From: Thuidium tamariscinum
Taxonomy: Eukaryota > Streptophyta > Bryopsida > Hypnales > Thuidiaceae
DNA length: 64,000 nucleotides
Assembly (NCBI GenBank): GCA_947034885.2
Contig: OX344754.2
Coordinates: forward strand, 4,471,001-4,535,000
Direction: 5' to 3'
Positions 12,961 to 25,220 of the stretch are shown one piece after another. The stretch's first letter is position 1. Each line of letters begins with the position of its first letter. A model generated the notes under the pieces. It saw only the letters and a program-made list of their open reading frames with translations. It did no database searches and had not been told where the DNA came from. The position numbers were made by a program, and so were the translations under genes.

Positions 12961-13241
12961 TACACCTAATTTCGACCCCGTTACTGTAAAACTGAAACCG
13001 TTGGACAACACATTTCATCTACATTCTTGTCTAAGTAACTTAGATGTAATTTCTCAGAACATGAGAAAGTTCTAGGAATATCTGTAACAGTACTTTGAAG
13101 TTTCATAATATTCAAACGTCCTCTCAAAAGTGCAGGCTAAGAAAATCTAGAATCCTTTACCAATGTTACTCCAACAGTCCAGCTACTTAGCCACAATTGC
13201 AACAGAGTTTTAGGAGTTCACTTTGTAAAGTCAAGTTCACT

Positions 13242-13499
13242 TCTATACCTTAAGACAGGCTATTTGTTTTGTTTTGTTTGCTTGTTTGTCACGTTGAGAT
13301 CTCCAAGATCGTGCATCCTTGGTCGTGATCTTGGTACTGTTCTAAAGCTCTCGGGTGAGGAAGGGTGCACGGCCTTTGTTTCGTGGCATTCCGACTTACG
13401 GTGAGAAAGTTATTGAATTTCAAAGTTCTTATGGATTGAAAAATTATAAAATTATTTTTGTTTTGATTTTGACTATGGCAATGGCACAGAACACACTAG
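13242..13499 (+). mobile_element. Helitron-like non-autonomous element, copy S1 (258 bp)
   Basis: It begins TCTATACCTTAA and ends with ATGGCAATGGCAC...CTAG followed by T, resembling plant Helitron ends (5' TC, 3' G+C-rich hairpin then CTRR before T). A (GTTT)n-rich tract follows the 5' end. The body is shared with 14221-14455 and 45122-45364. The base before TC is T rather than the expected A. Confidence 0.5.
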
Positions 13500-14220
13500 T
13501 AATAATAATGAAATGAACATGAATTGCATAAAAATGGTGATTTTGCTCAAACCAAAGATGATATAAATCTTCACAAAGGTCTTACACTCTTATTCTTACT
13601 CATTTCAAGCCACAAATTAATTAGGATTGTTATAGATTTGGGGTTGAAGCCACATAACTTGAATGGCACCAAAATAATGGAAGATCGCCAATCTAACAAA
13701 ATTGACATTAATGGAGTTTACCGTTTATGACTTATGAGGTGGTAATGGACTAATGGTTCAATTGAGATGGTGAACTCTATTTCTTATCCTACATGGTGAA
13801 TTCTTAAAATATCCTTCTGAACAAGAATCAACTAAAAATAAAGATGATTTCATAATAGATTTGTGTTTTAATATATGCAAACTTTTCAATTGTGTTTTAA
13901 AATATGTGAATTGTGAGACATTGTTATTTATGTACTATCATGATCATTAAATTATTTTGTATTGAAAAATATTTGGTCAATGCTATTCTAAACAAACATC
14001 ACCAAATTCAATTCAATGTAGTCCTTCTACGGTTGAATTAATACCTGGTCTACGATAGTAATTATATGGAATTCATCTCAATTTCTTCTTCACAACTGTT
14101 TGTAGCTCACTCTGCAATTTTTTCATTGCTTCATCTCTCTTGAATGTTATGTTTTCTTTGTGACGCTCAAACTCATCTGGATGATTAGGTCATATTGCAG
14201 TATTGCTACAAACTTTTCAG

Positions 14221-14455
14221 GTACCCATACCTTAAGGTATGGTGTTTGTTTTTGTGTTTGAATGTTTGTTTTGTGTTTGTTTTTGGGTCACATTGTGATC
14301 TCCTAGTCTGTGCATCCCCATCACGGTCTTGGTACAATTGGCAAGCTCTCGACCATGAGGGGTGCACAAGCTTTGTTTTGTGGCACTTTGACTGATGATG
14401 AGAAAGTTATGGAATTTCAAAGTTTTTATGAATTGAAAAATTGAAAAATTACTTT
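14221..14455 (+). mobile_element. Helitron-like element, copy S2 (3' end worn or missing)
   Basis: It shares the TTTGTTT tract, 'gatctcc...gtgcatcc', 'ggtgcac..gctttg' and 'gagaaagttat.gaatttcaaagttt' with copy S1. The CTAG end is not found. Confidence 0.5.
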
Positions 14456-14678
14456 ACTTAGATTACATATGAATAGTAACTAATTTTTAGTTAACTTTTG
14501 TTGAAAATCTTCATTCAATTGCTTTATACTACACCATTTTGTTAGGACAAATTTTATTACCAATATTATAATGACTTTAAGGTAGAGTCATAAAGAAGAC
14601 ATATTTCTTCTTTGTTGAGTATTCATCAAAAATGAAATTTTTAATGTTTTTAAATTGGAAAGTAAATTTAAAGTTTCA

Positions 14679-15707
14679 ACTTCATTACAAGAAAGACCTG
14701 TCAAAAAGTGTAGCATTTTGCACGATATTCATTTTTTTTCTTTAAGAGTACAATATAATTAGTAAATCAATTTTTTTTAAAGTGAAAAATATGTTTAATG
14801 TACATACCTTGAAGAAGAAAATACCCTAAGAATATTAGAATGAAATTCATTTGTAAAGAAGATTGCAAGTTCTTGGACTGCCAGGAACAAAGAAACTACA
14901 CAGTGGTAGCAATGTGACCTGGTTGAGACCCCTTCACGTCATTCTTTATTTATTTTCTTTTTGGATTTTTTTTCACATTTCAAAACCCCCAATTAATTTT
15001 TTTTTAAATTACTAGCCTTACAATAGCCAAACATTTTTTTAATCTATTTTGGGAACAATGAGGTGAATAGGCCTAAAATGGCACTCCCGGCCTCCCTTGC
15101 ATCAAATTCCCTCTAATAGAAAAAGTAGAGAAAATTTTTCTAAGAAGGAGAACTTGGAAAAGTGCAAAATTTCATAATATTATAACTTTTACTATAGTTT
15201 CACATTTTAATTTGTAAAAATAGGAATTTTTTTATTTTTAAGATTAAAAATTGGCCATTTGGGAAGACTTCATGGTAAAGAGATTTCACCAAAAGAATGA
15301 TCTTGAAATCATTTTCAATGTTCAAAATTGCATGCGCAAGGAAGTTCTACTTGCATGAATATAGAGGACATAAATTTATTTTTTTTGAAGTGATTTTTGG
15401 TAGGCACATGCCTGCCTAATGTAAGACTAGACCCTAGAAATCTCAGCCATGGATCATCAATTTTAAAAACTCCCCAGTACTAAAAAACCCTAAATTGCAA
15501 AGTGTAACAAATTAGCTAAACTAAAATTTAAATATAAAATTATTTTTGAAAATTTCTGAAAAATAATAGCTCTAGTTAATATCAAGTTATACATCTCTAA
15601 TAAAAATTTCAAGTTCAAAGAGTTAATGCTTCAAAAGTTATATCACATGACAACTGCATCAATCAAAGTGTGACGCAAAATAGTACAAGTGTTTCTTGCA
15701 CTCACCC
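14679..15707. mobile_element. MITE family A, copy A2, carrying an inserted MITE
   Basis: The right end is intact (TTTCTTGCACTCACCC, followed by TTGA). The left end is worn (TTACAAGAAAGACCTGTC). The interior matches A1. A 285-bp family-B element at 14833-15117 interrupts it. Confidence 0.6.
14833..15117. mobile_element. MITE family B, copy B1, inside A2 (inverted)
   Basis: It is the reverse complement of the 32861 copy over 'gttgagaccc...cacgtcatt' and the following T-rich block. The ends ATTAGAATGAAATTCA and TCAAATTCCCTCTAAT are degraded forms of the family ends. Confidence 0.55.
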
Positions 15708-16959
15708 TTGAAGTAACTATATGGTAGTTTTAGAGTGACTCACACTAATTAAATTAACTTGTGTAATAAATACATCTTTTTCTCTATAGATTGTCGTATA
15801 TGATGAATTTTGTCAAAGTGTTTATACTAATTTATACAATAGATTCAAACTTACAACTTTTAAAAAGAAAAACATTGGACTAAAAAAGTCTAGTACATAA
15901 AGTCATAAATTTGCAACAACACAAAATCCTAAAATACTATTTTGGATAATTTGTTATGTATTCAATTCATGTGTGTGGATAGCATTTGGATCATATAGTC
16001 AACAATGAATATATTTGAAATTAACAGCAAGTTTAGGGGTCAATATTTTTTAAATAAAAAAATTGTTTACTAATTAAAGAATTTTTTTAGAGAGATTCAT
16101 CATTTTTATTGAATAGATTTTACTCAATACTTTTGAGTATCCAAAAGTCCAAAACAAAGAATCTTACTTAGATATTTAAATAGCATCTTTGTCTATTGAA
16201 ATTAAAGCTATAAATTGTCTAGCTTTAAGTAAAAGTAGATTCTTCATCTTCTACACAGTACAAAGAAGATTTTTTTTAAGCACATTTTTAGATATCCAAC
16301 CAAAAAATAGTGTGAAAATTCAAAAATTTAGTACAAAGATATTAACAATTTAAACATAGTATAATTAATTTTCTTGAAATTTTCCATCCACTTGTTTTGT
16401 GTTTGACTTTAGGAAGAAATTTTCTTTATCCCTTACTAAGGTTTTGGAAATGAAATATTCTAAAATTTTAATGAATTTTCATATTTTATATCAAATTTAA
16501 AGTTCTTCTTTTAAAGTTCAAGTAATTCCAAAAGTCTATTATTAGCTTATAAAAATGACTCACATGCATCAAAACTTATAGGTATTTCATACTTTCATCC
16601 AAATGCATATGATTACCTACAATACAACTTTTGAAATCCTCATAAGTGTTTTTGTAATTTGAAATTATTTAGGGTTTTTTAGTGTGATAAAAAATATACA
16701 AAAATGAGAAACTTAAATAATGAAAATTTCAAAATATTCATTCTAAAATTAAAATATATTACCTTTAGTATAGTATGAATGTCATAAAGAAGTTATTATT
16801 AACCTAAATTTCTTAGTATATAGACATTTTTCTTTTGGTAATTAAATAATAGAAAGAGACCTAGAATTAATTTTAGAATATAAAAAATCTTTAGATTGAA
16901 TAAACCTTAGGAGGATTGTGATTGTACATGGCAACTATATTGCCAAATTATGTGCACTT

Positions 16960-17609
16960 GGGTGATTACAAGAAAGACTTGTCCTATTTTTTGTCCCCTT
17001 ATCTTAGGATGGGTGATTTTTTGCTCATAACTTTGAATATTTTTTTCAAATTATTTTACTATTTTTTCCTTATTCCTATTGGGTGTCTACCTAGGCCATT
17101 TTCAAGGGTTTTAGTCCTACTTTTGACCCAAAAATGCAAATTCAAAATCACAAATTGGACATGTTGGACATTAAAAGGAGTGATGATGAGTATTTTTTTG
17201 AAATAGCAACATGTTAGTTGTACACATGGGGTTAGAGTTACCTTTGTTGGTACAAAAGCTACAAAGAGGAAAAAAAATTCCTTCAAGAATTCTTTGGTGC
17301 AATGCAAGCACAATCTTCTCTAGAAAAATGAATTTATTTGTATAATTTATTTGAATATTTTTTGAAATATTATAAACAAAAAAATTCACAAATTAAACCC
17401 CTTTTCTACTATCTTCTATTCCTAATGGCTTTTGTAGTACTCCACAATTCTATAGTATTGCATAGTATTACATAGTACTAAATCAATGGTTTAGATTTGC
17501 ACAAGCGTTGTTATCATATAGTACTAGTAATATTACATTGTTTTGCCAATCTTATAGCCAAAAACTGTATTTTTGAGCCAAAAACATGAAGTATTTCTTG
17601 CAATCACAC
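16960..17609. mobile_element. MITE family A, copy A3, subfamily 2 (650 bp)
   Basis: The left end is GGGTGATTACAAGAAAGAC and the right end TTTCTTGCAATCACAC. ACTT is duplicated at 16956-16959 and 17610-17613. The interior matches A5 ('acccaaaaat.caaatt', 'cacatggggt', 'gctacaaagagg') but not A1, so ends are shared and bodies differ. Confidence 0.75.
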
Positions 17610-17973
17610 ACTTCTTCTACTTTTAAATCTAGCTTGCTAATTGGTACTAAGTACTAGACTTTGAAAATATATCTATTAAAATCTTTTTTTTGTTATACTT
17701 TAATGGTTTAGTGCATCCATGGTGCGATACAAAGAAGTCTAGTCTTCATATGAATTAGCTATCAATAGATATTATTTAAAGGTGGATCTTTATTTTGTAT
17801 TAGGGGAAAAAACTAGGTCATCAGCTCATTACAGTAAAAAATATTCTCCAATATGGTAGTGCATTGTTTTGTTGTGTAAGATTGTAATCATGTCTACAAC
17901 CTAAATAGAAATTTACCATTTGTACCTAATAGTAGATGTTGTTGATGGAGTTTGGTAAGGTTTTGTACTTCTT

Positions 17974-17993
17974 CCCCACCCCACCCCACCCCA
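17974..17993 (-). repeat. (CCCCA)n tract, G-quadruplex motif on minus strand
   Basis: Four runs of four C separated by single A. The minus strand reads GGGG four times with one-base loops, a canonical quadruplex-forming pattern. No gene is adjacent. Confidence 0.7.
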
Positions 17994-18389
17994 TATTGTT
18001 GTTGTATTGTAGAATAACGAAGTCATTTTTATATTTTGTATTCTTTCTTAAGTACTATACAATGGTTTTACTAAGCTCTAAATACTCATTCAGTCATTCT
18101 TGTATTGCAATGAGGCACTAATCTTGCAAGAATCACATTTTTCATTTTTCATTTTCAAAAATGTTTTACTATCTAAAAATAGTTCCAATTTTATGTTACA
18201 CTTTCCAATAAGGGAGTTTTTAGCACGACTTCCAACTCCCTAAAACAAATTTGGAGCCCCATTTGGAGCTAAAATTTTAGAGGGAATGGTCTTCTAATAG
18301 ACTATTAATAATTTTCTGAAGGACTTTTGAAAATAGTTAATCCTATGTTGTATGGAAGATAGTCCTTGAAAAGTGAACTTTTTTCTTTC

Positions 18390-18633
18390 ATTAGAAGGGA
18401 TTTGAGGCCTTTGGAAAAATGATGCAGGGTTGTTCCCTTACAATGTTTTCTATTTTGTGAATTAGCCACTATTGGTTGAGATACTCAACTTTAAAAAAAT
18501 ATTAGAAAGTATTGAAAAAATTTTAAATCATTAAAAATTTTACAATTAGAAAACAAAAATATTTCCCACATTCCTACAACGTTTCCATAGTTCAAGAACT
18601 CACAGTCTTCTAAAGGCCTCAAATCTCCCATAT
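18390..18633. mobile_element. MITE family B, copy B2 (244 bp)
   Basis: The left end is ATTAGAAGGGATTTGAGG; the right end is the complement (CCTCAAATCTCCCATAT). Subterminal 'actcacag.cttc.a.ag' is shared with the copies at 32861 and 58910. No clear target duplication. Confidence 0.6.
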
Positions 18634-20830
18634 TGATATTATTTAGGTGCTTCCTTTGTAGATTATTACCTTAGGTAAATTACTACCTTAGTCTATAGAT
18701 ATGTGACAAATGACTTATTTTTATTTTATTTTGAAATTTTATTTTGTACTGGTGAAAAATTAAAATGTCAAAGTACTTATTTTCTTGAGTTTTGCACTTT
18801 TTTAGTTGTCAAATTAAAAAAAAATTCATATGCTTTTATTCTAGGATGCCCTTTAAAAGGTTTGTAAATTAGCCATATTTTTTCTTTGAATTTTACTTGA
18901 AGTAATCATGGAAAAAAAATCATGAAAATTGTGAAAGTACAACAAAATTAGTAGATTTTTCTTTGCAATCATTGAATGGGGTGTTGTATAGAGGTAAGGT
19001 GATTGCTATTGTTAACAATGCAATAGGTTTTTTTTTTAGGCAATTAAATGTCCAATTTCCTCAAAAAAAATTAGATAGCTTCAAGCCTATAGGAAAAAAT
19101 GAGGATAAATGTGACAAAAAATGCCAGACATAAATAATAGCCCTCTTTATTGTTGCCAACATGCTTTTAAAACCTCATTTGATTTGTCGTGCAAAGCCAA
19201 AATTGCATACAAAAATTACATATTCAAAATTGTATACTCAAAAAGTGTCCTCTTTCAATTAAAGCCCCCTAAGTTAACCCCTAAATGCCCAAGCCTTTTC
19301 AAGTGTGTTTTGACTATGAAAAAAGCGCATGGGCTTGTAGTCATCCCTAGTGAAGCAAATTGATTTTTTCCAAAGTCTAACCGCATAGATGTTTAAAGAA
19401 CTTGTTTATTAGTAAGTGCACAAATTTTGAGCACAAAATTGCATTGGAGTTGTGAGATTATAACAAGAGAAGATTTCATTCTCTATATTTAGTATGCTAC
19501 CTTTTTTCGCAATGTTTCTCAAATTTGCATATAAATTTTTTTGGGGATTGGAGGTGACATGAACAACTACAAAGAGTGTTAGCACACTAAAATGCACTTC
19601 TAAAAAACTTAATTTCACATGAAAATCAATTAAATTCATTACACAATCTACCTTGCAATTGTTGAAATGCAATTATTTTTATAAGTAGAAATTGCAAATA
19701 ACTTCAAATCAATAGTTGTATGTTTAAATTTTCAATGGTGAATATCATGAAAACACTTTCCCCTTTCCATTGGAACCATTCTCAAAGTAAATGGATATGT
19801 ACAATTTCTTAGATCTCAAATCAAGTGAAATTGCATAAAGCTAGGAAATGAAGTAAAATTGGCAAACTTTACACTTCACATATTGTACATGTATGCCTTT
19901 GAAGACCTCTCAATAATCAAATATATGCTTTTTTCAGTGAAAAATTAAAGTTTTCAATAGTTATCCCTTAAAACTGCTTGAATTTTTTTTTTTAAAGTCA
20001 CAGGAATTTAACTGCCTATTCAGAAATGGGCCTGAAAATTCATATATGGTCGATTGGGCAGTTACGGGTTAAGGAGCCAGTCAACTTAAAACCTTCTTGA
20101 AAGGAAGGCCACATCATCATTTGTCCGAAAACCAAAAAACCAAACCTGCAATGCAATGTTGTTGTCCCAGTTGTTGTCTTGCTTCATATCTTATTTACAT
20201 CTAAAATGTTATTGTAGTAGCAAAGTTAGCCCTTACTTCTCCATCAATGCACTATTAGTACTAGCAAGGCTAGAGTTTAGATTGTCGATGCTTAATATGT
20301 ACTTTATGGAATAATTCCATGGCTTCGAAGGCCGGAATCCTGTCTGGTCCGTGCAATCCTCGGTTGTGGAATTCGAGTTCTATTTAAGATGCAATACGAA
20401 TTCTCGGTCGAGGAATTCAATCTGCCGATCTTTCTAAGAGATTTACTATGCCCCCATAAACACACAGAAACTTGGGCGAATTCCCCGGAATTTCAGGAGT
20501 CGAGAGTGAAGCATATTGAGTTCTGAAGACAAAGTAGCAAAACTGGTTACTCCGTACTTTAGAGAATTTTTTCTCAGAAAAATGAAGTTCAAACTCATTA
20601 TGGAGCTCTCATCACACCGTTCAATTCCCACTACCGCAACACTCTTGCTCAACCCGAAGTCTAATTCGTTGCTTAAAAATGCTCAGCTCTGCTCTACGTT
20701 GTGCTAACTCAGTCTATCAGATCTGTTTCCACCAGGTTTTCCTAGAGAGAAACGTCTGAAACTGGAAGTAACAGCCCTAACTACCAAAAAGAAGTGACGG
20801 TCAGTTCAACAAGGCGTAGCATCTGTCATC
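18634..20830. other. Intergenic stretch downstream of the helicase gene
   Basis: A+T-rich to about 20040, then more balanced composition up to the helicase stop codon. Short frames at 20446-20707 overlap on both strands with no recognisable product; part of this is probably helicase 3' UTR. Nothing else can be supported. Confidence 0.4.
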
Positions 20831-23800
20831 TCATTTTCTTCTCATTTTCAAGAGCTTCAAAGCAAGAGCTTCCTTTTCAGCTAATGATAACTCCTCAAGG
20901 TCTGAAGGATAATCTTCCATGGTATCTTCCTTCCGACCTCCAAGCCGTCCTTTCTTCCCCACTTGACGTCTCTCTGGCTGAGCGTCTGAGTCAGAGTCAG
21001 AGTCTTCTGCGTCATCATGGCTACTTCCATCATTATTATCATCTTGAGCTATTCGCGTAAATTTTCTTCGTTGTCTTTCTTTGATATTCTCACCATCACT
21101 CTCACTATCGTCAGAATCACCGGAGTCTCCACCACTGTCTGCAACTTCATCATCTGATTCAGCCTGGAGCTTCTGCTTCTGCTTCGTTCTTTTCTCCCTG
21201 AGCCTTTGTTTCTCTTGCAGGCGATCCTCCTTGTCTCTCTGCTTCATTTCCATCTTCAACTGTTTGAACCGTGCATTGGCTGCTTGTGCAATTTCGTTGC
21301 TCACACCTGTACATCAGGGATAACCCATTTGCACAAATTAGTAACAGTTACATGCACATACCACTGCTAAATGCAAAAGATTACAAACTGTATTGAGGAA
21401 AGATTCACTGACAGGTGCATTTGAGAAGTAACAACTAAGTGCCAGATGGCCAAAAGTGGCCGCTCTGGGTCAAAAGAAACAATGTACTACAGAAATGAAA
21501 TATGAACTACGGAATGGAAATACTAAAAGATAAACGCACATGATTTCTAGGACACCGTGCTAAAAAAGAATCAAACAAACTGATATCGGGGGGAGTAGTA
21601 CCAGGTGGCGCATTGAGTACTTCTTTGCTCTGTTGAGCAAGAGCAGCAAGTGGAGGCATAGCAACACCATCGTCATCAAACACCATACGATGCGCTCCAG
21701 CCCTGGCCGGATCTATCTTTAACTTGTTCTTTTTCAAAACTTTGACACCCGCGCTGCAAGGACGGCAAGAATTACAATCAGACAGCGGAAATAAAAGAGG
21801 GCGCTGGAACTTAGACCTAACCCTTCTAACATGAACTTCGCAAGAAAGGTATTAGCCCAACAAATGAATCACGTATTAAGAGAGGGTCTGCTGATTAAAA
21901 TCTCACCTCTTCGCCTTCATTTGTTTGCCCTCAACCTCTTCCTCGTCGGGCCTTGCTTTCTTCTTCGTCAGGAACTCATCGGCAGCTACCTGTTCTCTAG
22001 GTCTTTTCTTCGTCAAAAATTCATCGGCGTCACTATCATCCTCACCGCCACCACCGTCCTCCTCATGTGCTCTAACCTTATCAAATGCAGATGAGAGAAC
22101 ATCATTATTTTTCCGAGCGAACAGACGATCCAACTTGTTCTTCTTCTTCTTCTCCACAGGGCCATTTGCTTTCTCCTCTATGTCATCTCCAGTAATCATA
22201 GGTTCGACCACGTCTTCGCCAACGTTTTCATCGTCACTTCCTTCATCACTCACATCCTGGACAAAGTTCAGGTCGATTCATTTAGATATACAGGACTTTA
22301 TACAACACTGCCGAGTAATTCATTGCCAATCGACATAAGGTAACAAAAGATATGAGCATCTATTCCCTTAAAACGCCCATAATTCTCAACACTGATGCAC
22401 CAGTATGCTACGAAAGAAAATTTTGCAAATCAGTACAAACCAAGAAATCAAAGAGGTACCAGAAAAGAGAGTAAACTATCTGCCGCATCAGACTGCGAAG
22501 CTTCGCAAGAGATGTGAAAAGGTACCTGGTCTGAACCTTGAATGTTCTTGCCACCCTTCACCTTTCTCTTCAAGAAACGAATGCGTGGGGTGGTGGGCAA
22601 TCCCAAAGAAGCAGCATACGCCTCATGCGGAAGCTGAGTTACGTCAAATATTGACTTGTCTGAACGAACGTGTATAGACCGCAGATATGTCGTAAATGCA
22701 CGTTGTGCCATGTATTTCAGATCTGGGTCTTTAGATAACAATCCAGCAAGAGCCCCTGATACAGGTTGAACCTTTTCCTTATTTGCCTGCCACATTTCCA
22801 ATGGAACTATCACTATGGAGAAAAGGTTTAAAATAGAGCTCGCAAAGCTCATCGATTGTGTCCTAACAAAAGGAGACGGCCGCCAGTGAACAAACTAGCA
22901 GTATTTGCACAACTTCCTCCAAACAAACACCCACTAAAAACTCGACTCACCTTGATCACTTTCACAGGAATTTTTGCTGCTTCCAACGCTCCTAGCATCA
23001 GCTGCTCTGACGGTGAGAGAAAGAGAAGGGAGTGACCACTTGCGGTATATCGAGCAGTACGCCCCACTCTGTGAATGTAAGTGGGGACATCTTCAGGGCA
23101 ATCCACCTGATTCACGTAACACAATGAATTCAATAAGAAACAAAACAGTACAGAAGTCACCAAAAATCTAATGAAGGTCGCAAGAAGTGATGTTACCTGC
23201 AGAACCCAATCAACATTCGGAAAGTCCAATCCTCGTGCAGCCACGTCAGTAGCAAACAGAAGTGCGTCCTTGGTTTCGTTATATTTGTAGAATGTAACCA
23301 TCCTCTGCATCTGTTTCATGCGCCCATGTAAGCATGACAAAGGTATACCAGGCCGCAGTCGCCGAAAAGCTTCATGAACAAACTTCACCTGCTCACCATC
23401 CACAACCAACCGCATAAGCATCACAGTAATCATTAAAAGTAGTGAGCTCAAGGAGACAATATATGCACCTACAGAGATGAGCAAGTGCAGGGTAAGCATC
23501 TTTACCTGTTTGCAACTGGATAGGAAGACAAGCATCTTCGTGTGCAGGTGTGTCTTCACAAAACTCCACAGAACGTCCATTTTCTCATCCAACGGAACGA
23601 TCATGACAGTTTGTTGCAGTCTAGCCGGTGTGGCAGCTGCAGATTCTGCATGAACTGCCAAATACTCGGGGTCTCGTAAGCTCAGGCGAGCTAAATCCTT
23701 AACAGACCGAGTTTGCGTAGCTGAGAAAAGCATTGTCTGTCTCGACTTGGGAAGTTGTCCTACAATGGCATTCAAAGTTCCAGCAAAACCCATGTCCAAG

Positions 23801-24957
23801 ATGCGATCCGCCTCATCCAGCACCAAAATCTATTTTCCATCACCAAACCAACTGCTTCAGCTTTGCTCACAATTATACAGGATTGGAGGAAAATCAAGGA
23901 ATAATGAGAAGCGCAAGAAAACAAATGTCCAGGAAGTATTAATCTGCAAACCCTGCCCCAACACATAAAGACAATGACAACGAGAAAGTTCTACAGGGCA
24001 CTGTCTTGCTTCACACAACCCTTAAGGCACTGCATCCTATCATCCAAGACACAATAAGCAAGCACAACACACAGTAGTAGGCCATGAAGGAAGTGGAAAC
24101 CCTATGCCTCGCAGTTCACCTGAAGTTGTGAGCAGTCGAAGTTGGGTGTTTCATCCATGTGCTGTAATAGTCGGCCAGGGGTGCACACCAATATATTCAA
24201 GTTGTTCACGGTTTCCTTCTCCGTATCCACCCCCTTGCGCCCTCCTATAAGTAGCCCTGCGCTGATGGAATGGTGTTTTCCCACTTTGCGAAGCTCATCG
24301 AAAATCTGAACAGCAAGTTCTCGGGTCGGAGAAATAATAATAGCGCCCACCCCATCTATGGAACCCCACTTCAATCGATAAAGCTTCTCGATTACCTGCA
24401 CAGGTATTACTTCTGTAAGCACGCGCATTGTCCTGAAATTACTCTTACGTAGGGCAGACATGCTATTGACTGCACACCCTCCCGTTCTCCACATACAAAC
24501 TACACACCAACCATGGTTGCAAGAACTGTTTAGGGTTTGAAGTTTAAATCCGCACCGGTAGCAGAAATGCTAGCGTCTTGCCGCTGCCGGTCTTCGCAGC
24601 TCCCAGCACGTCATGACCACAGAGCGCATGGGGAATCGATGCTCTTTGAATAGCAGTCATATGCACAAATTTATTCTCCTTCAAGCCCCGCTGCGTCCGG
24701 TCCGACAGAGGCAGCCCTGTGAAATCCTTTGCTCCAGCGTAAGGCCGCAAAGCACCCTCATCTCCCTCGGGCTCCTTGGCGATCGTGAAAGCGAGAGGAT
24801 TTGTCCCGGGCGCAGGAGCTCCTGTGGCAATTCGAGCCTCTAGAGCCTCAATCTCTTCCTGCTCGTCTACTCTCTTACCCCTATATTTTGCCCTGTTGGC
24901 TTTCCCTTTCCCAGTGCCCGCTTGGCTCTGCCCTGGCTTCACCCTACCAGGAGCCAT
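20831..24957 (-). CDS. DEAD-box ATP-dependent RNA helicase, DDX10/Dbp4 (RH32) type, 9 exons, 862 aa
   Basis: Exons: 24957-24556, 24395-24120, 23829-23506, 23388-23197, 23106-22951, 22786-22526, 22256-21907, 21753-21602, 21306-20831. All introns are GT-AG and the sum is 2589 nt with one open frame. Visible helicase motifs: Q motif (F79 to Q104), AKTGSGKT 121-128, PTRELA 157-162, TPGR 206-209, DEAD 231-234, SAT 262-264, [12 protein letters not shown] 380-391, HRVGRTAR 410-417. The 'LLQHMDET' and '[13 protein letters not shown]' context and the region after the core (about 451-537) fit DDX10/Dbp4 rather than other DEAD-box families. The C-terminal part is acidic and lysine-rich and ends in a charged coiled-coil-like stretch, as in this family (human length is similar). 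Family knowledge: nucleolar helicase needed for early pre-rRNA cleavage and 18S rRNA production. Oddity: DEFLTKK occurs twice (615-621, 630-636). The start at 24957 is the first Met of the basic N-terminal exon. The orthology assignment is confident; exon borders are predicted by eye. Confidence 0.93.
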
Positions 24958-25066
24958 CGTAGAGCAGAACTACGACAGTTCAACCTAACAATTCACCCAC
25001 TGCCAGTTAGACACACTTCAGCCGTTCAAGAACAAAGAACCCTATTTCAAAACCCTGAACATCGTT

Positions 25067-25220
25067 AAGGGTTTAGGGCTTAGGGCATTGCCCCGTAAGT
25101 TCTATCGTGAACAAGGGTTTTTTCTGCTGCAATGCGGAATTTGAACTCACCAATAGTCCGTCGGAGAAAGTACCTGAGTGGGTTGATTGTCCACCCCCAA
25201 CCCTAAACCCTAAACCCTAA
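25067..25220. promoter_or_regulatory. Telobox cluster upstream of the helicase gene
   Basis: Two blocks of plant telomere-like motif lie 110-265 bp upstream of the helicase start codon: a TTAGGG-type block at 25067-25085 and CCCTAAA repeats (about three units) at 25199-25220. In plants such teloboxes are common in promoters of ribosomal-protein and ribosome-biogenesis genes, which fits the adjacent Dbp4-type helicase. Their role here is inferred. Confidence 0.6.

Noticed and set aside
21925-22338. Ser-rich plus-strand frame
   Set aside because: Antisense shadow of the acidic/lysine-rich exon 7 of the helicase.
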